In this document: positions 36,653 to 47,860 of the stretch, one piece after another | Layout of the letters: the number at the start of each line of letters is the position of its first letter | How positions within the stretch are numbered: the first letter of the stretch is position 1 | Assembly (NCBI GenBank): GCA_016592635.1 | Contig: AP023240.1 | Location: forward strand, 2,707,630 to 2,771,629 | DNA: 64,000 nt | Direction of reading: 5' to 3' | Source: Methyloprofundus sp. | GTDB lineage: Bacteria; Pseudomonadota; Gammaproteobacteria; Methylococcales; Methylomonadaceae | Notes under the pieces: generated by a model | Seen by the model: the letters and a program-made list of their open reading frames with translations, nothing else | Database searches by the model: none | Told to the model about the DNA's origin: nothing | Program-made: the position numbers and the translations under genes

Positions 36653-38451
36653 TAATAACCCTCTTTTTTAGAAAATGCTTTAAACGGGTAGCCTTCATCA
36701 GAGACACTCCAATTATAAAACTCAATAAAATTTAAACGTAAACCGTGCACAACACCACTCATTATGCCCAACATAATATTAAGAGTGTGCCCTATGATTA
36801 AAATCAGAATACTAAATAATAAGCCCATACCTGGCATGGCATCATAAACTTGTAGTGCCAATTGATTAAAGGTAATTGCCAAGGAAGCACTGGCCAAACC
36901 TAATGCGAATAAACGCATATAACTTAAAACATCACCAAATATTTTAGTAACACTGGTTAAGCTTTTTAAGCCATCAACTAGACGCAATATATAATCGACT
37001 GGTTTTTTTAACGGCCTATCGGTACTAAATAATAATAAAGCCAGTGCTGCAATGGACAAAATCAGATAAGCACTTTGCTGCAACACAGATGACTGACTGT
37101 CAGTCGACAACCATAATACAAACCCACCAATAACAAATAAGGCCCAGCCTAAAGACGCAAACCGGGTGGTCTTGTCATGTAATTGATAAGCTTGCACTAA
37201 ATTAGCAAAGGCAATATGCATGACACCGACAAAAATTGATATTTTCATCATGGTATCAAAATCATTCATATCAAAGAACTTCAACTGCCCTGGCAATGAG
37301 GCTGCGTCAGGGCTAAAGCCAAAATAACTCCCCGCAAGCACTCCCCAGATAAAGGCTGTTGTTAAGGTAACAATCAATAATAGCCGAAAACGCATAGCTT
37401 GTGCCGAAGCAGACATACGCTTCCATTTCAACGCTAGAATACTTAGAAAAACTGCCGCATAGCCTGCATCAGAAAGAATCATTGCAAAAAATAATGCAAA
37501 TGAAAAGAACACGACGATAGATGGATCCCAGCCATAATAGTTAGGCATTTGATAAAACTTGACGATTTCTTCACCACCCGCAAAGGTATTGGTGTTTTTT
37601 AACAAAGTGGGGGGTAATTCTTCACCATCAGGGCTTTCGATCAAACAGGCCAATTGATGCTGCTGCGCAAAGTTTTCTACACCTGCAATATCTGCCACTG
37701 CTACCCAGCTCTGTACGACAAAAACCTCAGGTTCATCGCGAGTCAATAAATGCGCATCCTTTAAGGCAGATTGATTTTCATATTCTGCCAGATTTAGCAT
37801 AATAAGCGACATCCAACGTGTTAAATGCTCGCGTTGTGCATGGGTATCTTCTATTGCTAATTCAACATTTTCTAAGCGTTTATGCAGTTGTGATAACGGT
37901 ACATCCCCTGTATGCGTACGTGGTACCGGCATCGCCGCTACCACGGGTTCTTGTTCTGCAATGATGACAATATATGCATGCGTATTCGAGGCATTAACTT
38001 GCTGCCAAACTAAATCAGATGTTCTAACTTTCTGCATTAAGCGCTTAGGAACGATATAAAACCATAATTTATACCCTTGCAACTCGCCTTCTTCCGCTAG
38101 GTTAAAATCACCCCACAAGCTCACTTCTTTAATGCGCTCTTGTAAAAATTCTCGTTGCTCTAATAGGTCAACCAGCTTATTTTTTACCTGTAAAACGTCA
38201 TTAACAATATTATTAAAATCAAACTCACCTGCTTGCCGAACTTGGTGACGCTGATTAGCACACTGTTGCAAATATTTTAGTGCCGTTAATGCATCATCAA
38301 CATCGCGAGCTGTTGCAGCTTCACTTTTAATGCTCGTGTCACTTAAGGCAATAAGATGTGTACCACCGAGAGTTTGCAACTGCTCCAAGATCGCACTCTT
38401 ATCTGCAAGCACACCACATAGAGTTAATTTTTTTAACGTTACAATGGCCAT
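36652..38451 (-). CDS. V-type ATPase subunit I (stator membrane subunit)
   Basis: A 599-residue homologue of the eukaryotic a subunit. The N-terminal half (about 1-310) is soluble and has coiled-coil stretches. The C-terminal half has seven or eight membrane helices, including the FFSFALFFAMILSDAGYA and FGDVLSYMRLFALGLASASLA segments, the latter with the conserved Arg that faces the rotor ring. It follows subunit D directly and overlaps subunit K by one base. Length and motifs are normal. Confidence 0.94.
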   Translation of the reverse strand: MAIVTLKKLTLCGVLADKSAILEQLQTLGGTHLIALSDTSIKSEAATARDVDDALTALKYLQQCANQRHQVRQAGEFDFNNIVNDVLQVKNKLVDLLEQREFLQERIKEVSLWGDFNLAEEGELQGYKLWFYIVPKRLMQKVRTSDLVWQQVNASNTHAYIVIIAEQEPVVAAMPVPRTHTGDVPLSQLHKRLENVELAIEDTHAQREHLTRWMSLIMLNLAEYENQSALKDAHLLTRDEPEVFVVQSWVAVADIAGVENFAQQHQLACLIESPDGEELPPTLLKNTNTFAGGEEIVKFYQMPNYYGWDPSIVVFFSFALFFAMILSDAGYAAVFLSILALKWKRMSASAQAMRFRLLLIVTLTTAFIWGVLAGSYFGFSPDAASLPGQLKFFDMNDFDTMMKISIFVGVMHIAFANLVQAYQLHDKTTRFASLGWALFVIGGFVLWLSTDSQSSVLQQSAYLILSIAALALLLFSTDRPLKKPVDYILRLVDGLKSLTSVTKIFGDVLSYMRLFALGLASASLAITFNQLALQVYDAMPGMGLLFSILILIIGHTLNIMLGIMSGVVHGLRLNFIEFYNWSVSDEGYPFKAFSKKEGY

Positions 38452-39060
38452 TTATCCCACCTTATTAGCTCTTAAACGTTTTTGTTTAGTGCTTTTAGCT
38501 CGTACCACACCTGCTCGCTCCAAATCAGATAAATAAATACGAATTTTACGAATATCTTGTTGAGCTTTAGGAATTAACACTTTATCAAATAGATTGACAC
38601 GTTGCGTTACTTTCTTAACGGCATCACCGAGTACCTCCACCCGCTGTACCTCAATCTGTTGTTGTAATTTTAGACGCATCATTATTTTTAACTGCACAAC
38701 TAATTGGTCTACCCAGTGCGGTTCAGTAAATAAAGAATAAGGCTGCACTTCAATACGTAAATCTTTTAGCAAAGGCAAATGCACGCCAACAATATTTTCC
38801 TCAGTCACTTCAACTTGTACCACTTTCACCAAGTTTTGCACATGAATGCTTTTATCAGCCAACATTGGCAACATCGCAGCTGACTTTTGATAGCACTGTT
38901 CAATTTCAAGTTCAGTTTGACGCAAGGTCGCCAGTGCTTTTTTACGTTCCACCGCCAATTGTTGGCGCTTTAAGTCCAAAGAAGGCAGAAACTGTTTGAA
39001 GCGTTTCAGCTTAGCACTTTCTTTGCTAAGCGAAGCTTTACTATAAGCCAGCCTAGCCAT
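38452..39060 (-). CDS. V-type ATPase subunit D (central stalk)
   Basis: I chose ATG 39060, which gives 202 residues and overlaps the B-subunit stop by eight bases (ATGGCTAG); an upstream in-frame start at 39096 would lie well inside the B gene. The protein is one long coiled-coil hairpin, basic and Leu/Gln-rich, as expected for the rotating central axle. Family cues are the start MARLAYSKASL, the LKRFKQFLPSLDLKRQQL helix and the late NLFDKVLIPKAQQDIRKI segment. Confidence 0.92.
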   Translation of the reverse strand: MARLAYSKASLSKESAKLKRFKQFLPSLDLKRQQLAVERKKALATLRQTELEIEQCYQKSAAMLPMLADKSIHVQNLVKVVQVEVTEENIVGVHLPLLKDLRIEVQPYSLFTEPHWVDQLVVQLKIMMRLKLQQQIEVQRVEVLGDAVKKVTQRVNLFDKVLIPKAQQDIRKIRIYLSDLERAGVVRAKSTKQKRLRANKVG

Positions 39061-40408
39061 TTGCAGACTCTTTAGTTTTTGGAAAATACTTATCAATCAA
39101 AACTTGTTTCATCAATAACTCACTTTCATCAAAGCATTCGGCCAAGGTTTGCCAACATAAATCTAGTGCCTCTTCTAGTTGAATAGAGACATCTAAACGC
39201 ATAAAACGCTTTCTAAAAAGCTCACCAAATTTTAATAGTTTTTCATCGAAATGCGATAAATCAAAAGCCATGGCTTGTTTTTGTTCGGCTTCCGTTGCTC
39301 CAGAATAAAAACGAATCATGGTATTCATAATTTGCGAATGATCTTCACGTGTTTCAGAACCAATCACATGTTGCTTTAAACGCGATAAAGAACCGAAAGG
39401 ATCTAGCATATTGTCATGCAAATAAAACTGACCTTCGGTAATATAACCCGTATTATCAGGCACCGGATGTGTGACATCCCCACCCGGCATGGTGGTAACC
39501 GACAAAATGGTCACCGACCCCGCCGCATCATAATCACAAGCCTTTTCATAGCGACGTGCCAATTGCGAATATAAATCTCCCATATAACCACGGTTCGCAG
39601 GTACTCGCTCCATTGAAATACCTACTTCTTTCATGGCATCTGCATAAGCTGTCATATCTGTTGCTAAAACCAAAACGCGCTTACCCTCTTCTACGGCAAA
39701 GCGTTCCGCCACCGCCAAAGCCATATCTAAAACCAATAAGCGCTCTACAATCGGATCGGATGCTTGATTACAAAACATCACGGTACGCGCAAATACCCCC
39801 GCCTCTTCAAATTGGGTACGAAAATAGTGATAATCATCAAAAATAAGCCCTAATCCTGCAAAAACCACCACATCAGCATCAGCCTGAATGCCAATACGCG
39901 CTAAAAATTGGTTATAAGGTTCACCAGAAACAGAAAATATGGGGATTTTTTGACTCTCCACCAAACAATTGAAGACATCAATCATTGGCACATTGGTACG
40001 AATCATTTTTGAGGCCAAAATACGCTTAACGGGGTTTACCGAAGGTCCGTCTATGCCCACTTTAGGATCGTGCGCTAAATTTGAGCCTCCATCCATCGGC
40101 TCCCCTAAACTATTAAAAATTCGACCTAAAATATCAGCCGAATAAGTCACTTTCATCGCAGTCCCTAAAAAGCGAATGGACGCGGCATTGGACACGCCTT
40201 GAGTGCCTGAGAAAACTTGTAAAGCAATTTCATTACGGTCTATTTTAATGACTTGTGCAATAGAGGTATTGAATTCATCTTCCACTATGGCCAAATCACC
40301 AAAACGTGTCACAGCATCACTACTATCCTCAGCTTCAGCCACGCTTACCGTAATAATATTACCAACGATAGAAAGGATATTATGGTGTCTGACCATTTGT
40401 CGAATCAT
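39053..40408 (-). CDS. V-type ATPase subunit B (regulatory nucleotide-binding subunit)
   Basis: The 451 residues match the non-catalytic B subunit of bacterial and archaeal V-type ATPases. A GGAG box lies six bases before ATG 40408. The P-loop position reads [14 protein letters not shown] and lacks GKT, as expected for B. Other cues are the [30 protein letters not shown]-type segment (here [14 protein letters not shown]) and [21 protein letters not shown]. In bacterial operons of this type the catalytic A subunit and E-type stalk genes lie just upstream of B. Here the next gene upstream is a diguanylate cyclase only 30 bases away, so they are missing from this locus. Confidence 0.95.
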   Translation of the reverse strand: [451 protein letters not shown]

Positions 40409-40437
40409 TTAAAACTCCAATAAATATTAAAATAACC

Positions 40438-41595
40438 TTATTTAAATAAGTTAGCTAAGGCCATATGATCAGAAATTACCCCGGCAGAAACTACTTTATC
40501 TCGGCCTGATTTTTTTGCACTATATAAAGCAGCATCTGCTTTTTCAATTAAATCTACGCCTACCTGACTAGAGCTGACATGTGATCCTTTTGAGGGTTTA
40601 TAGGTCACAGTACCAATGGACATAGTCACTGTCACAGAACCACTCTTAGCCTCAACTACAATGTTCTTTATCTTTTTTCTAATTCTTTCCGCAATATCAA
40701 TAGCCATGCCTTCTTCAATATTAGCTAACAAAGCCACGAACTCTTCACCACCATAGCGAGCTAAGACATCATTATTACGTAACTGTTCGCGAATAGTGCC
40801 AGCGACCACCGTTAAGACTTGATCACCGACTTGGTGACCATAGCTATCATTCACTTTCTTGAAAAAATCTATATCCAAAAAGAAACACGATAAAGCTTCA
40901 ACACTGCGCTGCGCCCGATCAATTTCTTCACCTAAGCGTTGCTCTAAAAATCTGCGATTGTTAACGCCTGTCAAGGTATCCATTAAGCTGGTACGCTTCA
41001 TAGATTCATAATTTAGGTGATTCTCTAAGCACACACCCACTACAGAAGTCATATGCTCAATAAAATCGGTCGCCATGGTATTCTCAAAGCGATGCGCGTC
41101 AAAGCTCCCCATACTAATAGCACCCAAAAATTTGCCACGTCGAACTAGTGGAATAATAGCGACGCTGGCAGGTTTATGCTTATTGATACTAAAAAAATCA
41201 GCGCACTTAGCCGTTTTATAGAGGCCTAAATAAGGATTAATAGAACACCCAAAAGTAGCTTGTAACACCTCATTATTATCTAAAATAATAAGCCGTGGTT
41301 GTTTTTTTATATTAAATCCATCTTCCAACAAATAGCTTTGTAATTCGCTTTTTGCATCAATAAGACAAAACCCAATATAATCGAGATCAAAAAAGTCCTG
41401 CGCACCTAAAACATACTCTAACATTTCCGCTAAAGAATTAAGGTTAAGTAATCCCATTTCAAACATTTGAAAACGTCGTAACGTGGTACTATTAGATTTA
41501 ACACGCTCCAACATACCGTCTAAATGGCTCTGTAGCACCATTAAATCCGTCGTTAGGTCTTCTTCCAAAATAATTTCTCGACTAATAAAAAGCAA
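40438..41595 (-). CDS. Diguanylate cyclase with N-terminal GAF-like (DUF484-like) sensor domain
   Basis: A 385-residue protein. Residues about 20-200 resemble the DUF484/GAF fold (FQMFEMGLLNLNSLAEMLEYVL ... FLGAISMGSFDAHRF). Residues about 205-375 are a GGDEF domain with the active motif RYGGEEF, FLDIDFFKKVNDSYGH for metal and GTP binding, and DTLTGVNNRRFLEQRL at its start. It should make cyclic-di-GMP in the cytoplasm. The start is uncertain: TTG 41595 gives the full frame, and ATG 41541 is an alternative; neither has a strong ribosome binding site. It is divergent from ligA. Confidence 0.9.
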   Translation of the reverse strand: MLFISREIILEEDLTTDLMVLQSHLDGMLERVKSNSTTLRRFQMFEMGLLNLNSLAEMLEYVLGAQDFFDLDYIGFCLIDAKSELQSYLLEDGFNIKKQPRLIILDNNEVLQATFGCSINPYLGLYKTAKCADFFSINKHKPASVAIIPLVRRGKFLGAISMGSFDAHRFENTMATDFIEHMTSVVGVCLENHLNYESMKRTSLMDTLTGVNNRRFLEQRLGEEIDRAQRSVEALSCFFLDIDFFKKVNDSYGHQVGDQVLTVVAGTIREQLRNNDVLARYGGEEFVALLANIEEGMAIDIAERIRKKIKNIVVEAKSGSVTVTMSIGTVTYKPSKGSHVSSSQVGVDLIEKADAALYSAKKSGRDKVVSAGVISDHMALANLFK

Positions 41596-41611
41596 TTACC
41601 CGTAAGATTAG

Positions 41612-43660
<2,049 letters not shown>

Positions 43661-43882
43661 GCAGTATTTATTGCACTGTTTACAAACAATCAGAACTAGC
43701 CCATTTGTTTGGAAAGTGTTATTGTCTTAAACATTAGGAATACTTAATTTAGTGCCGAGACTGTGGGTTTATCTACACTTCCCATAACTCATTCCTAAAC
43801 AAAATGGAACAATCTCATATTTCTCAGCGTAGCATGCTTGCAAGGAAAGCAATCACTACCTTAATTTACAAAGGTTTAAATT

Positions 43883-44224
43883 ATGAAGCACATCTACACT
43901 CTTATTGCAGCAGGCCTATTATCAGCAGCTAGCATGTCAACTTTTGCTGAAAACAAACCCATGAAAATGAAGATGGATATGGGCGGCATGTCTGAACAAA
44001 TGAAAGATAAGCAAGCACGCAAAAAACAACAATATATTCTGCAGGTAGACGCACTATCATCCAAAATCAGAAGCGAAAGAAACTCTAAAAAGAAGCAAAA
44101 ATTAATGGATGAGCAATTACAGCTTATTAGAGATCATCAAGATGCAAAAAGACAAATGAAAAAGAAGATGATGAAAAAACATATGCAAAAAATGATGAAT
44201 AAAAAGAAGTCCATGCAAATGTAA
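43883..44224 (+). CDS. Small secreted Met/Lys-rich protein of unknown function
   Basis: A 113-residue protein with a clear signal peptide (MKHIYTLIAAGLLSAASMSTFA, cut near residue 22). The mature chain is very rich in Lys and Met, with the clusters KPMKMKMDMGGM near the start and long Met/Lys runs over the last 30 residues. Met-rich periplasmic segments often bind Cu(I) or Ag(I), but there are no Cys or typical His clusters, and the Lys content may instead point to binding of nucleic acid or polyanions. A ribosome binding site (AAAGG) precedes the ATG. I recognise no family. An inverted repeat follows at 44260-44303. Confidence 0.7.
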   Translation: MKHIYTLIAAGLLSAASMSTFAENKPMKMKMDMGGMSEQMKDKQARKKQQYILQVDALSSKIRSERNSKKKQKLMDEQLQLIRDHQDAKRQMKKKMMKKHMQKMMNKKKSMQM

Positions 44225-44259
44225 GTTTCATTTACATTGCACTAAACTTTCTCAAAAAT

Positions 44260-44303
44260 AAATAGCTGGCTTATTGATTTTTTTATACGTAAACCAGCTA
44301 TTT
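44260..44303 (+). terminator. Inverted repeat after the Met/Lys-rich gene
   Basis: AAATAGCTGG (44260-44269) pairs perfectly with CCAGCTATTT (44294-44303). The seven-T run lies in the loop instead of after the stem, so this is not a textbook terminator, but its position suits one. Confidence 0.4.
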
Positions 44304-44385
44304 CCTACTGACTTTCTCACTTCCAACTAGCACTCCCCTAAATTCAATCACTAAAAATACAATAACCTTTTATAGCGAGCTATCA

Positions 44386-45075
44386 ATGAACGATAAAGAA
44401 ATTGTGGCAACACAAGCGGCAAAATTAGTGACTGATGGTATGTGTATCGGTTTAGGTACTGGCTCAACCGCTGATTATTTTATTGCAGCACTTGCGCAAC
44501 GAAAAAAAACCGAAAACCTGAATATCACTACCGTAGCAAGCTCTATCGTCAGCATGCAAAAAGCACAAACATTAGACTTACCATTAGTTGCATTAGAGCA
44601 TCTGACTCGCATAGATTTATATGTAGACGGTGCTGATGAAGTAGATCCCATGTATACGCTATTAAAAGGCCAAGGCGCTGATTTAGTCAGAGAAAAGCTT
44701 TTAGCAAACGCTAGCGAACAATTTATTGTGCTAGTTGATCAAAGCAAAATAGTACAACGCATTGGTGAGCGCTTCGCTATCCCGATAGAAGTCATGCCTT
44801 TTGCGTGGCAAATGGTCAAATATCAACTGGAACAAATGGGTGCTATTGGAACATTGCGCCAAAATAGTAATGGCAGTGGCTTAGCCGTTAGTTCTTATGG
44901 CAGCTTAATATTGGATATGACTTTTGCAACACACACAGATACCCAGCAGTTAAATGCAGCTTTAAATGACATTCCAGGCATAGTTGAACATGGCATATTT
45001 TATGATTTGGCAAATGTTATTTTACTTGCTAAAGATGGCGTATTGCAGGAGTTGCCACGCCTAACACATGGATAA
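44386..45075 (+). CDS. rpiA: Ribose-5-phosphate isomerase A
   Basis: RpiA interconverts ribose 5-phosphate and ribulose 5-phosphate in the pentose phosphate pathway, and in the ribulose monophosphate cycle if the host is a methylotroph. The 229 residues contain the family motifs GLGTGSTADYF (substrate phosphate loop), DLYVDGADEVDP with the catalytic Asp, and the KGQGADLVREK segment with the catalytic Lys and acidic partners. The gene overlaps the next one by eight bases. Confidence 0.97.
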   Translation: MNDKEIVATQAAKLVTDGMCIGLGTGSTADYFIAALAQRKKTENLNITTVASSIVSMQKAQTLDLPLVALEHLTRIDLYVDGADEVDPMYTLLKGQGADLVREKLLANASEQFIVLVDQSKIVQRIGERFAIPIEVMPFAWQMVKYQLEQMGAIGTLRQNSNGSGLAVSSYGSLILDMTFATHTDTQQLNAALNDIPGIVEHGIFYDLANVILLAKDGVLQELPRLTHG

Positions 45076-46042
45076 AATCTTAAATATAAGCAATGGTACT
45101 TGTGCTACTGCTATCATGCAACAAGCCAATATCCCGGGAAGCTTTCTCGCTTGGAATGATTTATTACATGCAGGTCCAGTACCCCAAAACTTATCATTAA
45201 CCGAACTATCTACAGTTCGTACTCAATTTATTGCAGATTGTGGCTGGGGAACGAAATCTGATATTGCGCAATCTTTTGCAGCAAGAGACCAAATATTAAT
45301 CAACTTTAAGCGTTATGCAAAAATTATCCTTTGGTTTGAACATGACCTTTATGATCAATTACAGCTAATACAAATTTTAGCGTGGTTTCAGCAAGTTCCC
45401 CTGCATAATGTGCAATTGTCTATTATTTGCACCGATCAATATTTGGGTATGCAAACACCCAAGTCAATGCTGGCGCTACTTAAGCATGAGCAAGCCATTA
45501 CCGAAAAACAGTTACAAACTGCTAAACAAGCATGGGATGCACTACGTGCCGATACCCCTGAGCAATGGCAGCAGTTATTACAAAAGGATACTGCGGCATT
45601 ACCCTTTTTAAAAGGGACAATATTAAGATTACTGGAAGAGTATCCAAGTAGCTTTAATGGATTATCACGCACCTCGCATATTGCTTTAGACATAATAGCA
45701 ACTAATCCCTGCAGACCAGAGCAAGCCTTTGCTCGCTATCAAAAAACCGAGGAACGACGCTTTTTAGGTGATTCTAGTTTTTGGCTTATTCTAGAACAGT
45801 TTTTAGCCTGCCAAACACCTCTGATTACCTTAGCAACAGGCCGTAATCTAAACATACCTTCTACTGAAAAACAGCTGCTAAGTATCACCCAAACTGGAAA
45901 AGATATCTTAGTAGGAAAACAAAACTGGCTAGACTTGTATGAACCAAACTTTTGGATTGGTGGAGTCCATTTAGCTACGAATAATATTTGGTGTTGGGAT
46001 ACTAAATTTACCCAAATTCAATTACTGGGTCATAAAAATTGA
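45068..46042 (+). CDS. DUF1835 domain protein
   Basis: A 324-residue cytoplasmic protein with no signal peptide. The N-terminal 140 residues match DUF1835: ILNISNGTCATAIM, then AWNDLLHAGPVP, and later ILWFEHDLYDQLQLIQIL. The C-terminal part has a GLSRTSHIALD segment and a LYEPNFWIGGVHL end. Proteins of this family have no established biochemical role. Its start lies within the end of rpiA (ATGGATAA), so it is translated with it. Confidence 0.85.
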   Translation: MDKILNISNGTCATAIMQQANIPGSFLAWNDLLHAGPVPQNLSLTELSTVRTQFIADCGWGTKSDIAQSFAARDQILINFKRYAKIILWFEHDLYDQLQLIQILAWFQQVPLHNVQLSIICTDQYLGMQTPKSMLALLKHEQAITEKQLQTAKQAWDALRADTPEQWQQLLQKDTAALPFLKGTILRLLEEYPSSFNGLSRTSHIALDIIATNPCRPEQAFARYQKTEERRFLGDSSFWLILEQFLACQTPLITLATGRNLNIPSTEKQLLSITQTGKDILVGKQNWLDLYEPNFWIGGVHLATNNIWCWDTKFTQIQLLGHKN

Positions 46043-46189
46043 TTACGCTGCTGAGTGAGCCTACCTAGTGTTGCGCAGATAACGAAACCCGGTATTTAGC
46101 ATTATTGTTAATAAAATGCTTCCCTTTAACTTAGAAACATACACAAAATAATTTCAAAAATAACCACCCACTTCAGTGTAAAATAAGAT

Positions 46190-46229
46190 CTTTTCCATCA
46201 GGCGACCCTTGATCTCAAGGATCGAAAAG
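46190..46229 (+). promoter_or_regulatory. Hairpin in the leader of the SOD-like gene
   Basis: CTTTTC (46190-46195) and GAAAAG (46224-46229) enclose CGA/TCG and the tight stem CCTTGA/TCAAGG (46207-46220). The structure ends just before GAGGTG, the ribosome binding site of the next gene, so it might control access to it. No known riboswitch is recognised. Confidence 0.35.
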
Positions 46230-46241
46230 AGGTGATGACCA

Positions 46242-46949
46242 ATGAATAATCTTTCTCGGCGTAATTTTCTCCACACTACATCTACAGCTGCTGTAGGTGC
46301 TTTGCTTCTCCCCCAAATTGCAAGTGCCAGTATTAACAAAGACACTCCCCAAAGCGGTCTTGTCACTGGCGTACCCAATACTTTGCGCCATGCTGCCATT
46401 CCTGGCTTCCTAAGTGCAGCTCAAATGGCTCCACATTACACTGCACATTATGGTGGTGCTTTGCGTGGCTATATTACCGCTGATGACAAACTACAGTCGA
46501 GTATTATCAATGCAACAACTATTAACAGTAACACATATGGAGCATTGCAGCGTGCGCGAACCAATAAAGGTAATAGCGCCTTATTACACGAACTATATTT
46601 TGATGGTATGGCTCTAAAAGCAGGCATTCCGCCACAATCTGCACTACACACCGCAATAGCAAAACGTTTTGGTTCAATTGAAAAGTGGGCAACCGACTTT
46701 CAAGCTACCGCAAAAGCAGCATCTGGATGGGCAATTTTAGCCACTCACTCACTGAACGGTAAGCTTTACAATATAGTTTGCGACAAGCACGCAACTGGAG
46801 TGCTATGGATGTCTACACCACTATTAGTGCTAGATGTTTACGAACATGCTTACTACTTAGATTACAAAAATAACAAAACTGAATATATTGCAAAATTTAT
46901 GCAACATATTGATTGGATTGTGATAAACCGTAGGTACATTACACTATAG
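46242..46949 (+). CDS. Tat-exported Fe/Mn superoxide-dismutase-like protein
   Basis: The 235-residue protein begins with a twin-arginine signal, SRRNFLHTTSTAAVGALLLP, cut near residue 29, so it should be exported folded to the periplasm. The rest aligns with Fe/Mn superoxide dismutases. The four metal ligands are present: H65 (in MAPHYTAHY), H116 (in SALLHELYF), D198 and H202 (in LDVYEHAYYLDY). The second-shell residues differ: the position of E. coli Tyr34 holds A73, that of Gln69 holds S112, and that of Trp158 holds Y200. It is therefore a divergent member whose activity may be weak or different. A good GAGGTG box lies seven bases before the ATG. Confidence 0.85.
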   Translation: MNNLSRRNFLHTTSTAAVGALLLPQIASASINKDTPQSGLVTGVPNTLRHAAIPGFLSAAQMAPHYTAHYGGALRGYITADDKLQSSIINATTINSNTYGALQRARTNKGNSALLHELYFDGMALKAGIPPQSALHTAIAKRFGSIEKWATDFQATAKAASGWAILATHSLNGKLYNIVCDKHATGVLWMSTPLLVLDVYEHAYYLDYKNNKTEYIAKFMQHIDWIVINRRYITL

Positions 46950-46960
46950 GGCTGCTAAAT

Positions 46961-47620
46961 CTACCAAGCGGAAGGCAAATTACGTTCAATAATAATTTGC
47001 TGAGCTTGTTTACGAATATAGCCCCCCTTTTTTAAGTCTTGCATAATCCGACCAACCATTTTTTGTGAAGCGCCCACTCGATTTGCTAAGTCAGTATAGG
47101 TTAGTTGGTCTTCTATCATCAAGATACCGTCATCCTGCTCACTAGCCAACTCCATCAAGGTACTAGCAACTCGACCATAAACATCCATTAATGCCAAACT
47201 ACGTACATTACCGCTTAAGGCACGTAAACGCTGAGTTAGTCCACGGATAATAGTCAAAGATAATTCAGGGTTATTGCTTAAGGCCATACTGAATTCCTGT
47301 TTCAACAAAACCGCAAAATGACAATCATCCAAGGTCATGATACTTGCTGATCTGGCACCATCATCTAATAAGGATACTTCACCAAAATACTCACCAGCAG
47401 ACTGTACATTCAGGATAACTTCTTTTCCAGACTCATCATTTAGATAAACTTTGACCCGCCCTTGCAAGATGATAAACAATGAGTTGGTATCATCACCTTC
47501 ATTGATAATAATGGTATTTTTCGGGTGATGCCGTGAAATGAAGTGCCGGGCAAACTCACTGCGCTGCTTAGTATTCAGTGCAGCAAACAAAGGAATTTTT
47601 TCAAAAAGATCAATATCCAT
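46961..47620 (-). CDS. Crp/Fnr-family transcription regulator
   Basis: A 219-residue regulator with an N-terminal cyclic-nucleotide-binding fold (residues about 10-125), including the phosphate-binding cassette GEYFGEVSLLDDGARSASI. A long dimer helix follows, then a C-terminal winged helix (YTDLANRVGASQKMVGRIMQDLKKGGYI). No cysteine cluster for an iron-sulfur centre is seen, so it is Crp-like and not Fnr-like. The effector is not certain. It is convergent with the SOD-like gene, with 11 bases between them. Confidence 0.93.
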   Translation of the reverse strand: MDIDLFEKIPLFAALNTKQRSEFARHFISRHHPKNTIIINEGDDTNSLFIILQGRVKVYLNDESGKEVILNVQSAGEYFGEVSLLDDGARSASIMTLDDCHFAVLLKQEFSMALSNNPELSLTIIRGLTQRLRALSGNVRSLALMDVYGRVASTLMELASEQDDGILMIEDQLTYTDLANRVGASQKMVGRIMQDLKKGGYIRKQAQQIIIERNLPSAW

Positions 47621-47734
47621 ACTATGGCCTTTTTTAAGACTAGCAAATGGGGTGATCTTACACTATTAAAGTAATGTAATACAATGCTGGATTACTTTTT
47701 GCTTTTCAGTTTGTCATGCAACAACTTTTTATGC

Positions 47735-47786
47735 AAAAAAAACACCATCACTGCCGAAATATGTTTTCGAAAATGATAGTGTTTTT
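47735..47786 (-). terminator. Rho-independent terminator of the secreted-protein gene
   Basis: On the minus strand AACACTATCA pairs with TGATGGTGTT (9 of 10 positions), followed at once by a run of eight T. It lies 75 bases after the stop at 47861. Confidence 0.8.
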
Positions 47787-47860
47787 AATTTCCCCTGTAT
47801 TAATTTAATATATACTGCAACCAGTACGTACCATCTAATAAAGCAAAACAACTCAAGCTA

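Noticed and set aside
39061..39096. Upstream extension of V-ATPase subunit D (start at 39096)
   Set aside because: It lies within the B gene; the ATG at 39060 gives the conserved start MARLAYSK and the usual overlap.
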